64,000 nt of DNA from Acidobacteriota bacterium (GTDB lineage Bacteria > Acidobacteriota > Terriglobia > Terriglobales > Acidobacteriaceae): positions 4,405 to 68,404 of the forward strand of contig JAEYQK010000060.1 of the NCBI GenBank assembly GCA_023410055.1, given 5' to 3'. Of this stretch, positions 26,636 through 35,650 are shown piece by piece. Positions within the stretch are counted from its first letter, which is position 1. Each line of letters starts with the position of its first letter. Under the pieces are notes generated by a model. It was not told the DNA's origin and did no database searches. It was given only the letters and a program-made list of their open reading frames with translations. Made by a program: the position numbers and the translations under genes.

Positions 26636-27079
26636 ATGAAGCGAACGATTCTGCTGTTGATCACAATTGGGCTAATCGCAACGCTCGCCTTATCTCAGGA
26701 CGTGCCGGCAACGGCCTCTTCTACTGGTAGCTATCAGCCTAAGTTCGAAGGCGACAAGGCCCACTCGAACGCCGAGGCAGCAGCCCTGGGATACATGAGA
26801 ACCCTGGTTTCGGCGCAGAAGGTCTACAAGAAGAAGCACAACGAGTACGCTAAGTCGTTGATGGCACTGGTGGGAAGTGGTTCCTTCACTCGGCGAATGG
26901 CGGAAACCAAACGTGGCGATTACGGCGTCAGCTTCAAGCCGCGAGGCGATGGCTATTCACTTGCCCTGACCCCGATTAACTTTGACGCCGGGCACCGCGC
27001 CTTCTACGTTGACGAGAGCGGGACTTTTCGATGCGAGGCGGACAAGCCCGCGACCGCGTCTTCACCAACACTGGAATAG
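26636..27079 (+). CDS. Secreted pilin-like protein, Acidobacteria-type
   Basis: 147 residues. A signal sequence (MKRTILLLITIGLIATLALSQ) is followed by a region resembling the globular half of type IV pilin-like proteins: GYMRTLVSAQKVYKKKHNEY, SLMALVGS, then GYSLALTP and RAFYVDESGTFRCEAD. There is no prepilin peptidase site, so it is more likely a free periplasmic or secreted protein. The ATG at 26636 has GAGGAG 6 bases upstream; another ATG immediately precedes it. Function unknown. Converges with the next gene. Confidence 0.75.
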   Translation: MKRTILLLITIGLIATLALSQDVPATASSTGSYQPKFEGDKAHSNAEAAALGYMRTLVSAQKVYKKKHNEYAKSLMALVGSGSFTRRMAETKRGDYGVSFKPRGDGYSLALTPINFDAGHRAFYVDESGTFRCEADKPATASSPTLE

Positions 27080-27086
27080 CTGCAAA

Positions 27087-27728
27087 TCACTTCTTGGCGG
27101 TCTGGGTACGATGGTCCACCCGTCCAGCTTGACCATCGCCGAATCCGAGCGAGAACCCTCGCATGAAGACGTCGCAGTACTCTCGCTGCCTCCCTTTGTC
27201 TGAGTGCGGCGCGTTTGCCTCGCAACTGTTCCCTGCCTGGTCAAAAGCCGACGGCCGGCTGGATTCGAAACCACGGTCTCTTCCGGAGTTGTACCCCGCC
27301 GAAAATGCCTGGTCAAACTCCTTTCCCGACAATAACGAATCGTTTGTCTGCTCGATTCCAGCCGCTGAAGCATTGGCCTGGTCGATCGCCCGGAATTGTC
27401 CGCCGCGTATCGAGTCTGAGTAAGCTTCTCTAAAACCTTGCCTGTAGCCCAACTGGAAGTATTTCTTATCCCCAAAGCTACGCTGGTATCCACCATCGCA
27501 GTTGCGATAGTCCTTCAGCAAACTGACCGGTCTTTCTCCACGGCCCATGTGTACGTCAATGTCACCGTCGTGAAATCCGTCTTCGTAGCCGTGGATATAC
27601 CCATGTGCGTATGCGGAGCGCTGATAGAGATTCCGCGCGCTGTCCGTCATGAGATGACGATCAGTCTGACCAAACGCCACGCTGACAAACACGAGGAGGA
27701 GGAGCCCTGGAAAGTTGGAAGCCCTCAC
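27087..27728 (-). CDS. Secreted protein with GY/GF-x-x-G repeats
   Basis: 213 residues with a signal peptide ending near AFGQ. The mature part has four related short repeats with alternating aromatic residues and glycines: HGYIHGYEDGFHDG, LGYRQGFREAYSD, AGYNSGRDRGFESS and RGFSLGFGDGQAG. The spacing of about four residues suggests a helical glycine-zipper-like surface. GTG start at 27728 with AAGGGG 7 bases upstream. I do not recognise the family. Its end is 7 bases from the convergent pilin-like gene. Confidence 0.7.
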   Translation of the reverse strand: MRASNFPGLLLLVFVSVAFGQTDRHLMTDSARNLYQRSAYAHGYIHGYEDGFHDGDIDVHMGRGERPVSLLKDYRNCDGGYQRSFGDKKYFQLGYRQGFREAYSDSIRGGQFRAIDQANASAAGIEQTNDSLLSGKEFDQAFSAGYNSGRDRGFESSRPSAFDQAGNSCEANAPHSDKGRQREYCDVFMRGFSLGFGDGQAGRVDHRTQTAKK

Positions 27729-28089
27729 GTTCGCACCCCTTGGGCACTACTGATGAGCTAGCCGTATGCCAAGATGTAAGCCCTCAAAACGGCCAGGTAA
27801 CCGTTACTCTGGCGCACATTTGGATAATCTGATCCGAAAAACAGCCTAAGGTGTTATCCGGCCCCCCTTAGGTCATTCCCTCAATACTTTGCAAGTGCCT
27901 GTCCCTGCATACTTTTCCTACCTTAACCCCAAACCAATCGAGTTCGCGGAACTCTCCAGCACATAAAAATTCCTGGGGGGAAACAGTGCAGGAAGGCGAT
28001 GCGAGGTCAGTTGGCGAAACTCCCCGACGGTCAAACAGCCGCGCGGGGAGTTTTCATCAAGAGGCACTTCTCTGGATTTGCGAAACGCG
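27729..28089. other. Intergenic region upstream of the transglutaminase pair
   Basis: About 360 bases with no gene. It separates divergent genes, so it should hold both promoters; I could not pick a clear -35/-10 pair. The right half is G-rich (CCTGGGGGG near 27972) and contains a long hairpin at 28017-28053. It does not match any riboswitch consensus I know. Confidence 0.6.
28017..28053 (+). promoter_or_regulatory. Leader hairpin before the giant TPR/transglutaminase gene
   Basis: AAACTCCCC (28017-28025) and GGGGAGTTT (28045-28053) form a perfect 9-bp stem around a 19-base loop, 36 bases before the chosen start. Only a few Ts follow, so it is either a weak terminator/attenuator or a structured 5' leader. 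Confidence 0.55.
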
Positions 28090-31000
28090 ATGAACGGGCC
28101 GAGCACGACACAGAGGCGCTTTGCCGTAGTGCTTCTCTGGGTCTTCGCAGTGTTTTGTCTGTGTTCACGTTCTGAAGCTCAGGACGCTGCGGCGGCCGCC
28201 ACCAGCATTCAGAATAGGTACGACTCTGAACTCTCCTCCGTAGAGAACGAATTCAGTCGCAGCACGCCACCGAGGCAGGCGGCTCTCGTTGCTCGCGCGT
28301 ATCGACTGCGGGAGTTCGTAAGCCGCACCGAAGACGTCACCTGGTGGCTGAACTCAGTCGCAGCCGATGCGCAAGCGCATCCTTTAGTGCGGGGTGAAGC
28401 ATTACGCTATCTCGCACAGACTGACCTCGACGTGGCCCGCTTTTCGCAAGCGGCCGAGAAATACCACTCGCTTGGGATTATCCGGCACTGGTCACTTCTA
28501 GCATCCCCTTCTGGAGGGCAGGCGGGAGATCAGGAGATATGGCAATCGCTCCCCCCCAGCCCACGACTTTGGACCGACCTGGTAACGCCCGATACAAAGT
28601 CGACCGCGATCTACGCAAAAACGTCCGTTTATTCCGAGTCCCCGCAAGTAGTCGCGCTCCGCTTCGGCGCAGACACCCCGATTTCAATTTCCGTGAACGG
28701 CGTCGAAGTCTTTGCTGATAGTGCCCCAGTCGCATTGGCTTTCGACCAACAGGCTATCGCTGTCCAGCTCTCATCTGGTTGGAATTCAGTATTGCTGCGA
28801 CTTCACAACCGCGGCAACACGGGCGCCGCACGGTTTGTGATACGAGTGACGGATCTGCAGGGCGTAGCTGTTCAACTGAAGACGTCGGAAACCACGAGTG
28901 GCAATTCCCGCGTGGCACAAGGGAAAGCGCAAACTCCGGCGCCAGCAGTAGCAGACTTAGTTGACATCGCGGCAGCGGAAAGCACGGCAGACACCAGTTC
29001 CGCCGAAAAACTCGAAACGCTCGGCATGATCGAAGTGGAACACGCGCGTGGCTCGGCGCTCGATCACCTCGAAACCGCCGCAAGACGTGAGCCTATGGCC
29101 GAACGCTGGCTCGGAGTCGCTGAAGCATGTGATGACCAAGCATGCACCTTCCGCGCTCTCAATGCGGCACTACGACAAGACCCGAACAATCGAAAAGCGA
29201 AGCTGGCACTGGCTGACTACTACGTGGGCCGCAATCAGTTGCAGAAAGCTCGTGAGTTGCTGCGCTCCGCTATGGCCCTCGATCCACACGATTTCGTCGC
29301 CCGGGACCGAATGGTCGAATTGCTGATGTCGGCTGAACTCAATGCGCTCGCACTGAAAGAAACTCGTGAGTTGGAGGCGTTATCTCCCAGTCCGATCTGG
29401 CTCAGAAAGAAGGTTGCGCAACACTACAGCGACCTTGGCTTGCTGCAAGAATCCCGCCGGCTACTCGAATCTGTGCTGCGGGACAGCTTTGATGATCTGT
29501 TTGCACGGAAGCTCCTGGAGCAGCTGCTTCGGCGCACACATGATGCCGCAGCTTTCACCCTGCTCGCTCAGGAAAACTCCCGCTTCGGCTTGCGGAACCA
29601 GGTTAACGAGCACGCAAGGTCGGCGCTGGAGCGATCGCAATCCTCTGACTTCGGTAGCAACTATCTTCAGGATCCATCTAAACTCGCCGAAGCGGCGCGC
29701 CAGAATGCACCTTCCGACAACGCCAGTGCTGTAGCCCTCAGTGACATACGTATCGAGCGCATGCTGCAAAATGGATTGAGTCAGGTGCGCGTCCAGCAAG
29801 TGCTCTACATCGCCTCGGAGCAGGGCGCGCACGAATACCGTTCGCAGAATGTACAGTTCGCCCCCGCCTCACAGCAGCTCCGCGTTCTCCACGCGCGCAT
29901 ATACAAGCCTGACGGCAGTATCGTTGAAGGCCGGAACGAGGATGACTCGCGCGTCTCGGACGCGTCTGTCTCCATGTATTACGATGTGCGCTCGCGCCAG
30001 ATCGACTTCCCCGGCTTGCAGAAGGGTGACGTCATCGAACTCGATTACACGATCGCGCCGACGCAGACGACCAATCCTTACGGCGACTATTTCGGCAGCC
30101 TCGTGGTATTCCGCACGTCGATCCCTGAGCGTCTGAAAAAGTACGTCCTGATCAGCCCGAAGGACCGCAAGCTTAACGTTGTCGAAGAACGAATGTCCGT
30201 TGCAGGCAGCGTCACAGAAGATAAGAACGAGCGAGTCTATTCTTGGGAAGTGCGCGATTTGGCCCCCATGCCAAACGAGGCTCGGCAACCGTCCGTGACT
30301 GAGATTGCGCCCTACGTCCACGTTTCCACATTCTCTTCATGGAGCGAGATGGGACGCTGGTATGCGCGGATGATTCAGCCGCAACTCAAGCTCAATCCAG
30401 ACCTGCGTGATGTTGCCGTCCGAACCGTTGCGGGCAAGAAATCAGAGTTCGAAAAGATCAACGCTATATATCAGTTCGTGCTGCGCAACACCCATTATGT
30501 GGCGCTCGAGTTTGGAATTTACAGCTACAAGCCTTACCCCGTGACCCAGGTTTACCAACGCCGCTTCGGCGATTGCAAGGACAAAGCCAGCTTGATGATT
30601 GCCCTGCTGCGCGAGGCCGGAATAGAAGCAGACTTCGCACTTCTGCGCACCAGGCACATGGGCGCCATAAGCAACCGCGCAGTATCGATCACCCTCTTCG
30701 ACCACGCAATCGTATATCTGCCGAAGTGGGACATGTGGCTCGACGGCACCGCCGACTATTTCACGCCAGGCGAGTTGCCGGTCGACGATCAGGGTGCGAT
30801 TGCATTTGTCGTCGCCCAAGACGGTTCTTCGCAACTGAAACAGATTCCGATAACCCGTCCGCTAGACAACTACACCCGCCGCACAGTCCAGGCAGTGGTG
30901 GCCCCTGACGGCACAATCCACTTCCAAGGTGAAAGCTATACGCGGGGTGAAGATGCGCCGGGATTGCGGCGTGAATACGAAGTCGCCGACCGCCAGCGAG

Positions 31001-31491
31001 ACTCGTTCCGCAGCAGCCTCGCCCAGGTATTCCCCAGCGTGCGCGTGGATAACGTTCGTGTTCACGACAACGACGGACCCGAAAGGGCCATTAACGTTGA
31101 GTTCAGCGGGATGATCAACACCTTTGTTGGTCAGCGCACGGTTTCACTTGCGCCTTCGTGGATGCAGACTTCCTACGTGCAAAACATGGCGCCGTTTTCC
31201 TCCCGTACCCAGGAACTCAAACTGTCTGCTCCGTGGACCCGCGAAGAGGAACTCCATTTCCAGCTGCCGGACGGTGCACAGGTTTCCCTGCCCCGTAACG
31301 TGAGCATACAGACGAAGTTCGGCGCCGTGAGCATCGGATATGAGAGGCGCGGCCGCGAAATCGTGGTGAGAAACTCTCTTCAGTTTACCGTCCTGAGAGT
31401 CTCGCCGACCGACTACGCCGCGTTCCGAGAGTTTTGCCGCACTGTGGAGAAAGTGTTTCAGGATGGAATGAAAGTGGAGCTCCGCGGATGA
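28090..31491 (+). CDS. Giant secreted TPR/DUF3857/transglutaminase-like protein (active-site intact)
   Basis: 1133 residues. A signal peptide is followed by a beta-rich region (about 130-270) and TPR-like helices (about 320-520, e.g. AKLALADYYVGRNQLQKARE). A DUF3857 domain (about 560-740) precedes a transglutaminase core: AIYQFVLRNTHYVALEF, RRFGDCKDKASLMIALL with the catalytic Cys (about 829), FDHAIVYLP with His and MWLDGTADY with Asp. A C-terminal beta domain ends the protein. It probably acts outside the cytoplasm as a protease- or transamidase-like enzyme on an unknown substrate. ATG at 28090 preferred; a TTG lies four codons upstream. Its TGA overlaps the ATG of a paralogous gene. Confidence 0.9.
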   Translation: MNGPSTTQRRFAVVLLWVFAVFCLCSRSEAQDAAAAATSIQNRYDSELSSVENEFSRSTPPRQAALVARAYRLREFVSRTEDVTWWLNSVAADAQAHPLVRGEALRYLAQTDLDVARFSQAAEKYHSLGIIRHWSLLASPSGGQAGDQEIWQSLPPSPRLWTDLVTPDTKSTAIYAKTSVYSESPQVVALRFGADTPISISVNGVEVFADSAPVALAFDQQAIAVQLSSGWNSVLLRLHNRGNTGAARFVIRVTDLQGVAVQLKTSETTSGNSRVAQGKAQTPAPAVADLVDIAAAESTADTSSAEKLETLGMIEVEHARGSALDHLETAARREPMAERWLGVAEACDDQACTFRALNAALRQDPNNRKAKLALADYYVGRNQLQKARELLRSAMALDPHDFVARDRMVELLMSAELNALALKETRELEALSPSPIWLRKKVAQHYSDLGLLQESRRLLESVLRDSFDDLFARKLLEQLLRRTHDAAAFTLLAQENSRFGLRNQVNEHARSALERSQSSDFGSNYLQDPSKLAEAARQNAPSDNASAVALSDIRIERMLQNGLSQVRVQQVLYIASEQGAHEYRSQNVQFAPASQQLRVLHARIYKPDGSIVEGRNEDDSRVSDASVSMYYDVRSRQIDFPGLQKGDVIELDYTIAPTQTTNPYGDYFGSLVVFRTSIPERLKKYVLISPKDRKLNVVEERMSVAGSVTEDKNERVYSWEVRDLAPMPNEARQPSVTEIAPYVHVSTFSSWSEMGRWYARMIQPQLKLNPDLRDVAVRTVAGKKSEFEKINAIYQFVLRNTHYVALEFGIYSYKPYPVTQVYQRRFGDCKDKASLMIALLREAGIEADFALLRTRHMGAISNRAVSITLFDHAIVYLPKWDMWLDGTADYFTPGELPVDDQGAIAFVVAQDGSSQLKQIPITRPLDNYTRRTVQAVVAPDGTIHFQGESYTRGEDAPGLRREYEVADRQRDSFRSSLAQVFPSVRVDNVRVHDNDGPERAINVEFSGMINTFVGQRTVSLAPSWMQTSYVQNMAPFSSRTQELKLSAPWTREEELHFQLPDGAQVSLPRNVSIQTKFGAVSIGYERRGREIVVRNSLQFTVLRVSPTDYAAFREFCRTVEKVFQDGMKVELRG

Positions 31492-34400
31492 GCTATCGTG
31501 AGCTGCGCCGAGTGACGATTCTGCTATTGCTCGGGATCGTGTGTCTGCAGCCACTCTGGATCACAGCTCAACAAAAGCCCCGTTTTGGACATCGCCAAGG
31601 CAGAGATATTTCGTCGCAAAAGGCTGCCGAAGCTGCGCAAGCGCTTCTTGAGCGTTCCGATTTGGCGACAGCCCGTGCTGCAGCGCAGCAGGTAATTCGT
31701 CTCAACAAGCGACTGGCTGCAAAGCAGGGTACGGCGCCCAAGAGTCTCGTTGAGGCACTGTTCGTTGAGATGGAGGCTGCCGCTCTTCAGGCCGACACTC
31801 GCGCTCAACTCGATGCCGCGCTTCGACTGTGCGAACTTGCTGGAGCCAGCGACGACCCACGCGTTTCTATTGCTTCATCACGAATCCTTGATCTAGCCGG
31901 CAACACCGCGGAGTTCCGCGCCGCGATACCTCGTATCAAAGCGCTCCTGAATACAGCGGGGAGGAGCGAGCTTCGTGCAGCCCTTCTAGTTGCCGCAGCG
32001 GATGGAGCGCCGGGTCTCTCGGAGATGGATCTTGCCCGCCAGTCAGGGTTGATCACCGACTGGAGAATTGTCGGCCCCGTCGGCGAATTTTCAAATGTTG
32101 CGTTCGACCGCACATGGGAACCTGAGCGCGATGGCTTGGCAACTGACAATTACAGTGGTCGCCATATCGAGCACTTTCAGTTCCCGTCCGGGGAAGTGAG
32201 TCTGCCGGAGTATCTCAGCGGCGATGGTGTTTACTACGCCGCAGCCCAAGTAAAACTCGCGTCGGCAGGGAAATACCTGCTGCGAGTCGAGAGCCCAGGC
32301 ACTATCCAGGCGTGGATCGACGGAAGCTTAGTGCTCACCAAAGACGACCGTTTTCATGCGACTGCTCAGACGGTCGGAGTTGATACTGACCTCCGCGCCG
32401 GCACGCACCGCGTGGTCGTAAAGTTCCTCCCATCCGCGGTTCCCTTCCGCGTGGCTCTTGTGCCTTCAACCGTGCGCCGCACGCCTCAAGTTTTGAATCG
32501 CGCTTCGGAAATCGAATCTGTCTACATCTCTGCCGCGCAGGCTTACTGGTCTGGGGACTATCGCGCAGCGAACGAACAACTGCTGCAGCTTCGAACGAAA
32601 CACGAGTCCGCTGTCGTTGACCTTCTGCTAGCACAATCTCTGTCGCACTCCGGCGCGAACACCTCCGATCGCGCCGAATTACTCGATTCCGCACTGAAGC
32701 TTACACCTGACGCGTACGCCGCGAGGTACGAACTTGCGTCCATTCATTTCGCAAAAGGCGAGTTTCGAGACGCCTTCGAGGACGCGAGTGCGGTATTCAC
32801 AGCGCAGCCTCGTTTCGAACCTGCAGCGCGTCTGACGGCGGCAGTTGCATCGCGCCTCGGGCTCACTGATGAAGCAAAGCGCGCGTTCGACACCGCAGTC
32901 GACTTACACGCCTCCTGCGCTGTACTGAAAGACGCGGCGGCCTTTCACGAAAGCATCTCTGATCTAGGCCAGGCGAGCACCTACGAAAGCAAACTACGGA
33001 ACTGCGCTCCTAACGCCCTTGCATGGCCAGAAGCATTGGCCAGAACAGGTCACCATCCGGAAGCATCAGCGGCACTGAAGCAGATTGTGGCCACATCTCC
33101 GCTCGACCGCCGCGCTCGAGAAATGCTCGTTCGCGAACTGACTCTTGCCGGAAAAACAGACGAGGCAAGAGAAGCGGTTGATCGACTCGCGGAGCTTGCT
33201 CCCAATTCGATCGAGTACCGCAGAATGGCTGCTACGCTGCATTCAGGTGGAGAGGCGTTTGATTCGTCGGTCCGCGGAACAAGCCTCGCTGACGACGAGT
33301 TCTATTCGACGTACCGTCGCGACGGAGTTGAACTCGTACAGCGCGCAGCCGATCGAAAGTTCTCTGGCGGGCCTCTGGTCGTACTACTGAATGAGCGGAT
33401 CGCTGAAGTGAGCAGAAACGGCGCAGCGTCTGTCTACGTCCACAAGATATCGAGAGTCCTCGACCGCGATGGGATCAATCGATACGGCGAGGTGACACTT
33501 CCTGACGACGCATCACTCCTGGAACTTCGCACCATCAAGTCGGACGGAACAATCGTCGAGCCTGAGTTCCATCAGCACAAGAGCACCATCTCCATGCCTG
33601 CACTCGCGCCGGGGGACGCAATAGATGTCGAGTACGTGATACGCAACCTGGATGGTGGCGTCGCCAGTCATCCGGAACTGTTCCAGTTCACGTTCGGATC
33701 GTTCTCGGCGCCGACCGTCTTCTCGCGATTCATCGTTCTAGCTGCGCGCGAGTCGAACCTGAAGTACGAACTCTCGGGCAAAGTACCGGAACTCAGAGTT
33801 GATGCGCATAAAAACAGGATCGCAAGAACTTGGGAGCTGAACGACATCCCCCAATCCGCTTCCGAAAATTCAATGCCAGCTTCGGGCGTGCTGCCTTCGG
33901 TTGCGTTGCTGTGGTCCGAGGATAACGGCTGGTCGGGCGTGCGTGACTTCTATCGCGATGTCTTCATCGACGCCATTCACGAAAGCAGCCGCATTCAGAA
34001 AGTCGCGCAGGAATTCCCTGGCGACACTGTCGAAGACAGGCTCCGCGCGGCATACAGCTTTGTCGTTTCACGCATTCGTAAGGGGGACACCGACTACGAA
34101 TCGGGCGATATAGCAACCGCGGACAACACGCTCGCAAACTATAGCGGCAGCCGCACCGCCGCTCTCCTTGCCCTCGCTAAACAAATGGGGATCAACGGCA
34201 AAATCCTGATGGCCAGGAATGTCAGTCTACGCGCGCCTGAGATACCGACTCCCCACGCCTACACACACCCGCTTGTCGTTTTCCAGTTGCCCGACAAAGG
34301 CGAGATCGTGCTCGATCCTGAAACGAACGGCATGGTCTTCGGCGGAATTTCCGCGGGACTCGAACCACGTGACGCTCTGGTCGTCCCGATCTATCAGGCT

Positions 34401-35117
34401 GAAGACGCTCCCCTCATCGCAGCCGTCCCCAAGCCGCTTGCCAGTGAACGCAGCACCGCCGTAGGAGACGTCACCTTCAACGAAAACGGCGACCTCACTG
34501 CACACATCGAGATTCAAATGGGGGCAGCGCGTGGCGCTCAGATGCGCAACATGCTTCGTGGCATCAGCCCTTCAGGCCGGAAACGCTTCTTCGAACAACT
34601 CGCGTCGCGCATCTTCCCCGGCGTGACATCCGCAGACGGTTCTGTGCAGAACGAGACCAACACCGACTCGCCCCTTGTGCTCCTGGTCGATTGTCAGGCT
34701 TCGAAGTTCGTCGACCTAAGCAAGCCCACCACCGAGCTCGACCAACTTGTCCCCTCGCTTGGACTCAAGAAAATGTACCGCACCGACGGCAACCGCAAGA
34801 CACCGCTGCTGGTCGACACGCCGCTGGTCGAAGACTCCTCGTTTCGCATCACGCTGCCCAACGGCACCAGTTTCTTGCCCCTGTTCAACGATGCGAACGA
34901 GCAGAACGACTTTGGAAATTATTCCGTCACGTTCAAAAGGATTTCAGACACAACGGTTGAAGTCCGGCGCGCATTCGACATCCCGGCACAGATCATCTCG
35001 CAGGATCGATTCGGGAGCTTTGCCCAGTTTGCTCGCAACGTGGACGATGCGGAGCGTCAACACCTCATCGTGAAGCGCTCATCCACGCAAGCAACCAACC
35101 ATGGCGGGCAGAACTAG
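31488..35117 (+). CDS. Giant secreted TPR/DUF3857/transglutaminase-like paralogue lacking the catalytic Cys
   Basis: 1209 residues with the same order as its upstream neighbour: signal peptide, helical region, PA14-like beta segment (YYAAAQVKLASAGKYLLRVE), TPR-like helices, DUF3857 and transglutaminase-like core. In the core the GDCKD block is replaced by NYSGS, so the catalytic Cys position is Ser (about 886). The His (YTHPLVVFQ) and Asp (IVLDPETNG) positions remain. It may be a non-catalytic partner of the first protein. ATG 31488 overlaps the preceding TGA (ATGA), fixing the start and implying a fixed expression ratio. Its end overlaps a convergent small gene by 4 bases. Confidence 0.9.
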   Translation: MSYRELRRVTILLLLGIVCLQPLWITAQQKPRFGHRQGRDISSQKAAEAAQALLERSDLATARAAAQQVIRLNKRLAAKQGTAPKSLVEALFVEMEAAALQADTRAQLDAALRLCELAGASDDPRVSIASSRILDLAGNTAEFRAAIPRIKALLNTAGRSELRAALLVAAADGAPGLSEMDLARQSGLITDWRIVGPVGEFSNVAFDRTWEPERDGLATDNYSGRHIEHFQFPSGEVSLPEYLSGDGVYYAAAQVKLASAGKYLLRVESPGTIQAWIDGSLVLTKDDRFHATAQTVGVDTDLRAGTHRVVVKFLPSAVPFRVALVPSTVRRTPQVLNRASEIESVYISAAQAYWSGDYRAANEQLLQLRTKHESAVVDLLLAQSLSHSGANTSDRAELLDSALKLTPDAYAARYELASIHFAKGEFRDAFEDASAVFTAQPRFEPAARLTAAVASRLGLTDEAKRAFDTAVDLHASCAVLKDAAAFHESISDLGQASTYESKLRNCAPNALAWPEALARTGHHPEASAALKQIVATSPLDRRAREMLVRELTLAGKTDEAREAVDRLAELAPNSIEYRRMAATLHSGGEAFDSSVRGTSLADDEFYSTYRRDGVELVQRAADRKFSGGPLVVLLNERIAEVSRNGAASVYVHKISRVLDRDGINRYGEVTLPDDASLLELRTIKSDGTIVEPEFHQHKSTISMPALAPGDAIDVEYVIRNLDGGVASHPELFQFTFGSFSAPTVFSRFIVLAARESNLKYELSGKVPELRVDAHKNRIARTWELNDIPQSASENSMPASGVLPSVALLWSEDNGWSGVRDFYRDVFIDAIHESSRIQKVAQEFPGDTVEDRLRAAYSFVVSRIRKGDTDYESGDIATADNTLANYSGSRTAALLALAKQMGINGKILMARNVSLRAPEIPTPHAYTHPLVVFQLPDKGEIVLDPETNGMVFGGISAGLEPRDALVVPIYQAEDAPLIAAVPKPLASERSTAVGDVTFNENGDLTAHIEIQMGAARGAQMRNMLRGISPSGRKRFFEQLASRIFPGVTSADGSVQNETNTDSPLVLLVDCQASKFVDLSKPTTELDQLVPSLGLKKMYRTDGNRKTPLLVDTPLVEDSSFRITLPNGTSFLPLFNDANEQNDFGNYSVTFKRISDTTVEVRRAFDIPAQIISQDRFGSFAQFARNVDDAERQHLIVKRSSTQATNHGGQN

Positions 35118-35404
35118 CTTCCGTACTCCGAACTGATCTCGTGGTAGGCAGCAGCACTGCGCTCGGCCGCCTGTTCAGCAAACCGTTCGGCTATCTGCGT
35201 GAGCGTCTGGAAAATCTGCACGCCGCGGGTAACATACTCAGGGGCATGCTCCCAAACGCCCTCGAACTTTTCCGGGTATTCGGCAGCCAGCACGGCCAAG
35301 CCGACAGTTGTAGCGGCAACTCCCGCCGGCCGGCGTCCGGTGAAGAACAACAGGGCGCCCGCGCCCAGCGAGCCGAATACGAGCGCTTTCTTCCAATTCG
35401 TCAT
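35114..35404 (-). CDS. Small membrane-associated protein, unknown
   Basis: 96 residues. Hydrophobic N-terminal segments (VFGSLGAGALLFF and PAGVAATTVGLAVLAAEYP, split by a charged GRR) suggest one or two membrane helices. An amphipathic helix with TQIAERFAEQAAERSAAAYHE follows. I do not recognise the family. It ends against the convergent transglutaminase-like gene. Confidence 0.65.
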   Translation of the reverse strand: MTNWKKALVFGSLGAGALLFFTGRRPAGVAATTVGLAVLAAEYPEKFEGVWEHAPEYVTRGVQIFQTLTQIAERFAEQAAERSAAAYHEISSEYGS

Positions 35405-35525
35405 CTGCTTCTCCCAGCATTCCTGAGTGAATCAACCTATTAGAGGGGAGCAGCAGTCCAGCCGTTGCATTGGCACGTAACGGCAGGCGGGTCCTCATCT
35501 CTGTGGCATTTGTGAAGGTACACGC

Positions 35526-35531
35526 TATAAT
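35526..35531 (+). promoter_or_regulatory. Candidate -10 box of the tRNA-Arg gene
   Basis: A perfect TATAAT 11 bases before the tRNA 5' end. The -35 region at the right distance is poor (GTGGCA), so only the -10 is supported. Confidence 0.55.
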
Positions 35532-35542
35532 GGAGTTCGAGC

Positions 35543-35619
35543 GCGCCCGTAGCTCAGCTGGATAGAGCGAATGCCTCCGGAGCATTAGGTCGGGAGTTCG
35601 AATCTCTCCGGGCGCGCCA
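35543..35619 (+). tRNA. tRNA-Arg, anticodon CCG
   Basis: A 77-base cloverleaf folds by eye. The acceptor stem GCGCCCG pairs with CGGGCGC, the D stem is GCTC/GAGC, and the anticodon stem AATGC/GCATT encloses loop CTCCGGA (anticodon CCG, reading CGG Arg). The T arm is GGGAG-TTCGAAT-CTCTC. The discriminator is G and the 3' CCA is encoded in the genome. It is a single gene, with no adjacent integrase or duplicated 3' end to suggest an integration site. Confidence 0.97.
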
Positions 35620-35650
35620 GACTACTTCTCCCCTTATCATCCAGCCAGGC

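Noticed and set aside
27960..28060. Possible cyclic di-GMP or fluoride riboswitch
   Set aside because: The conserved core nucleotides of these classes are not present.
35543..35619. tRNA-Arg as an attachment site for a mobile island
   Set aside because: No integrase gene and no repeated 3' tRNA end in the flanks.
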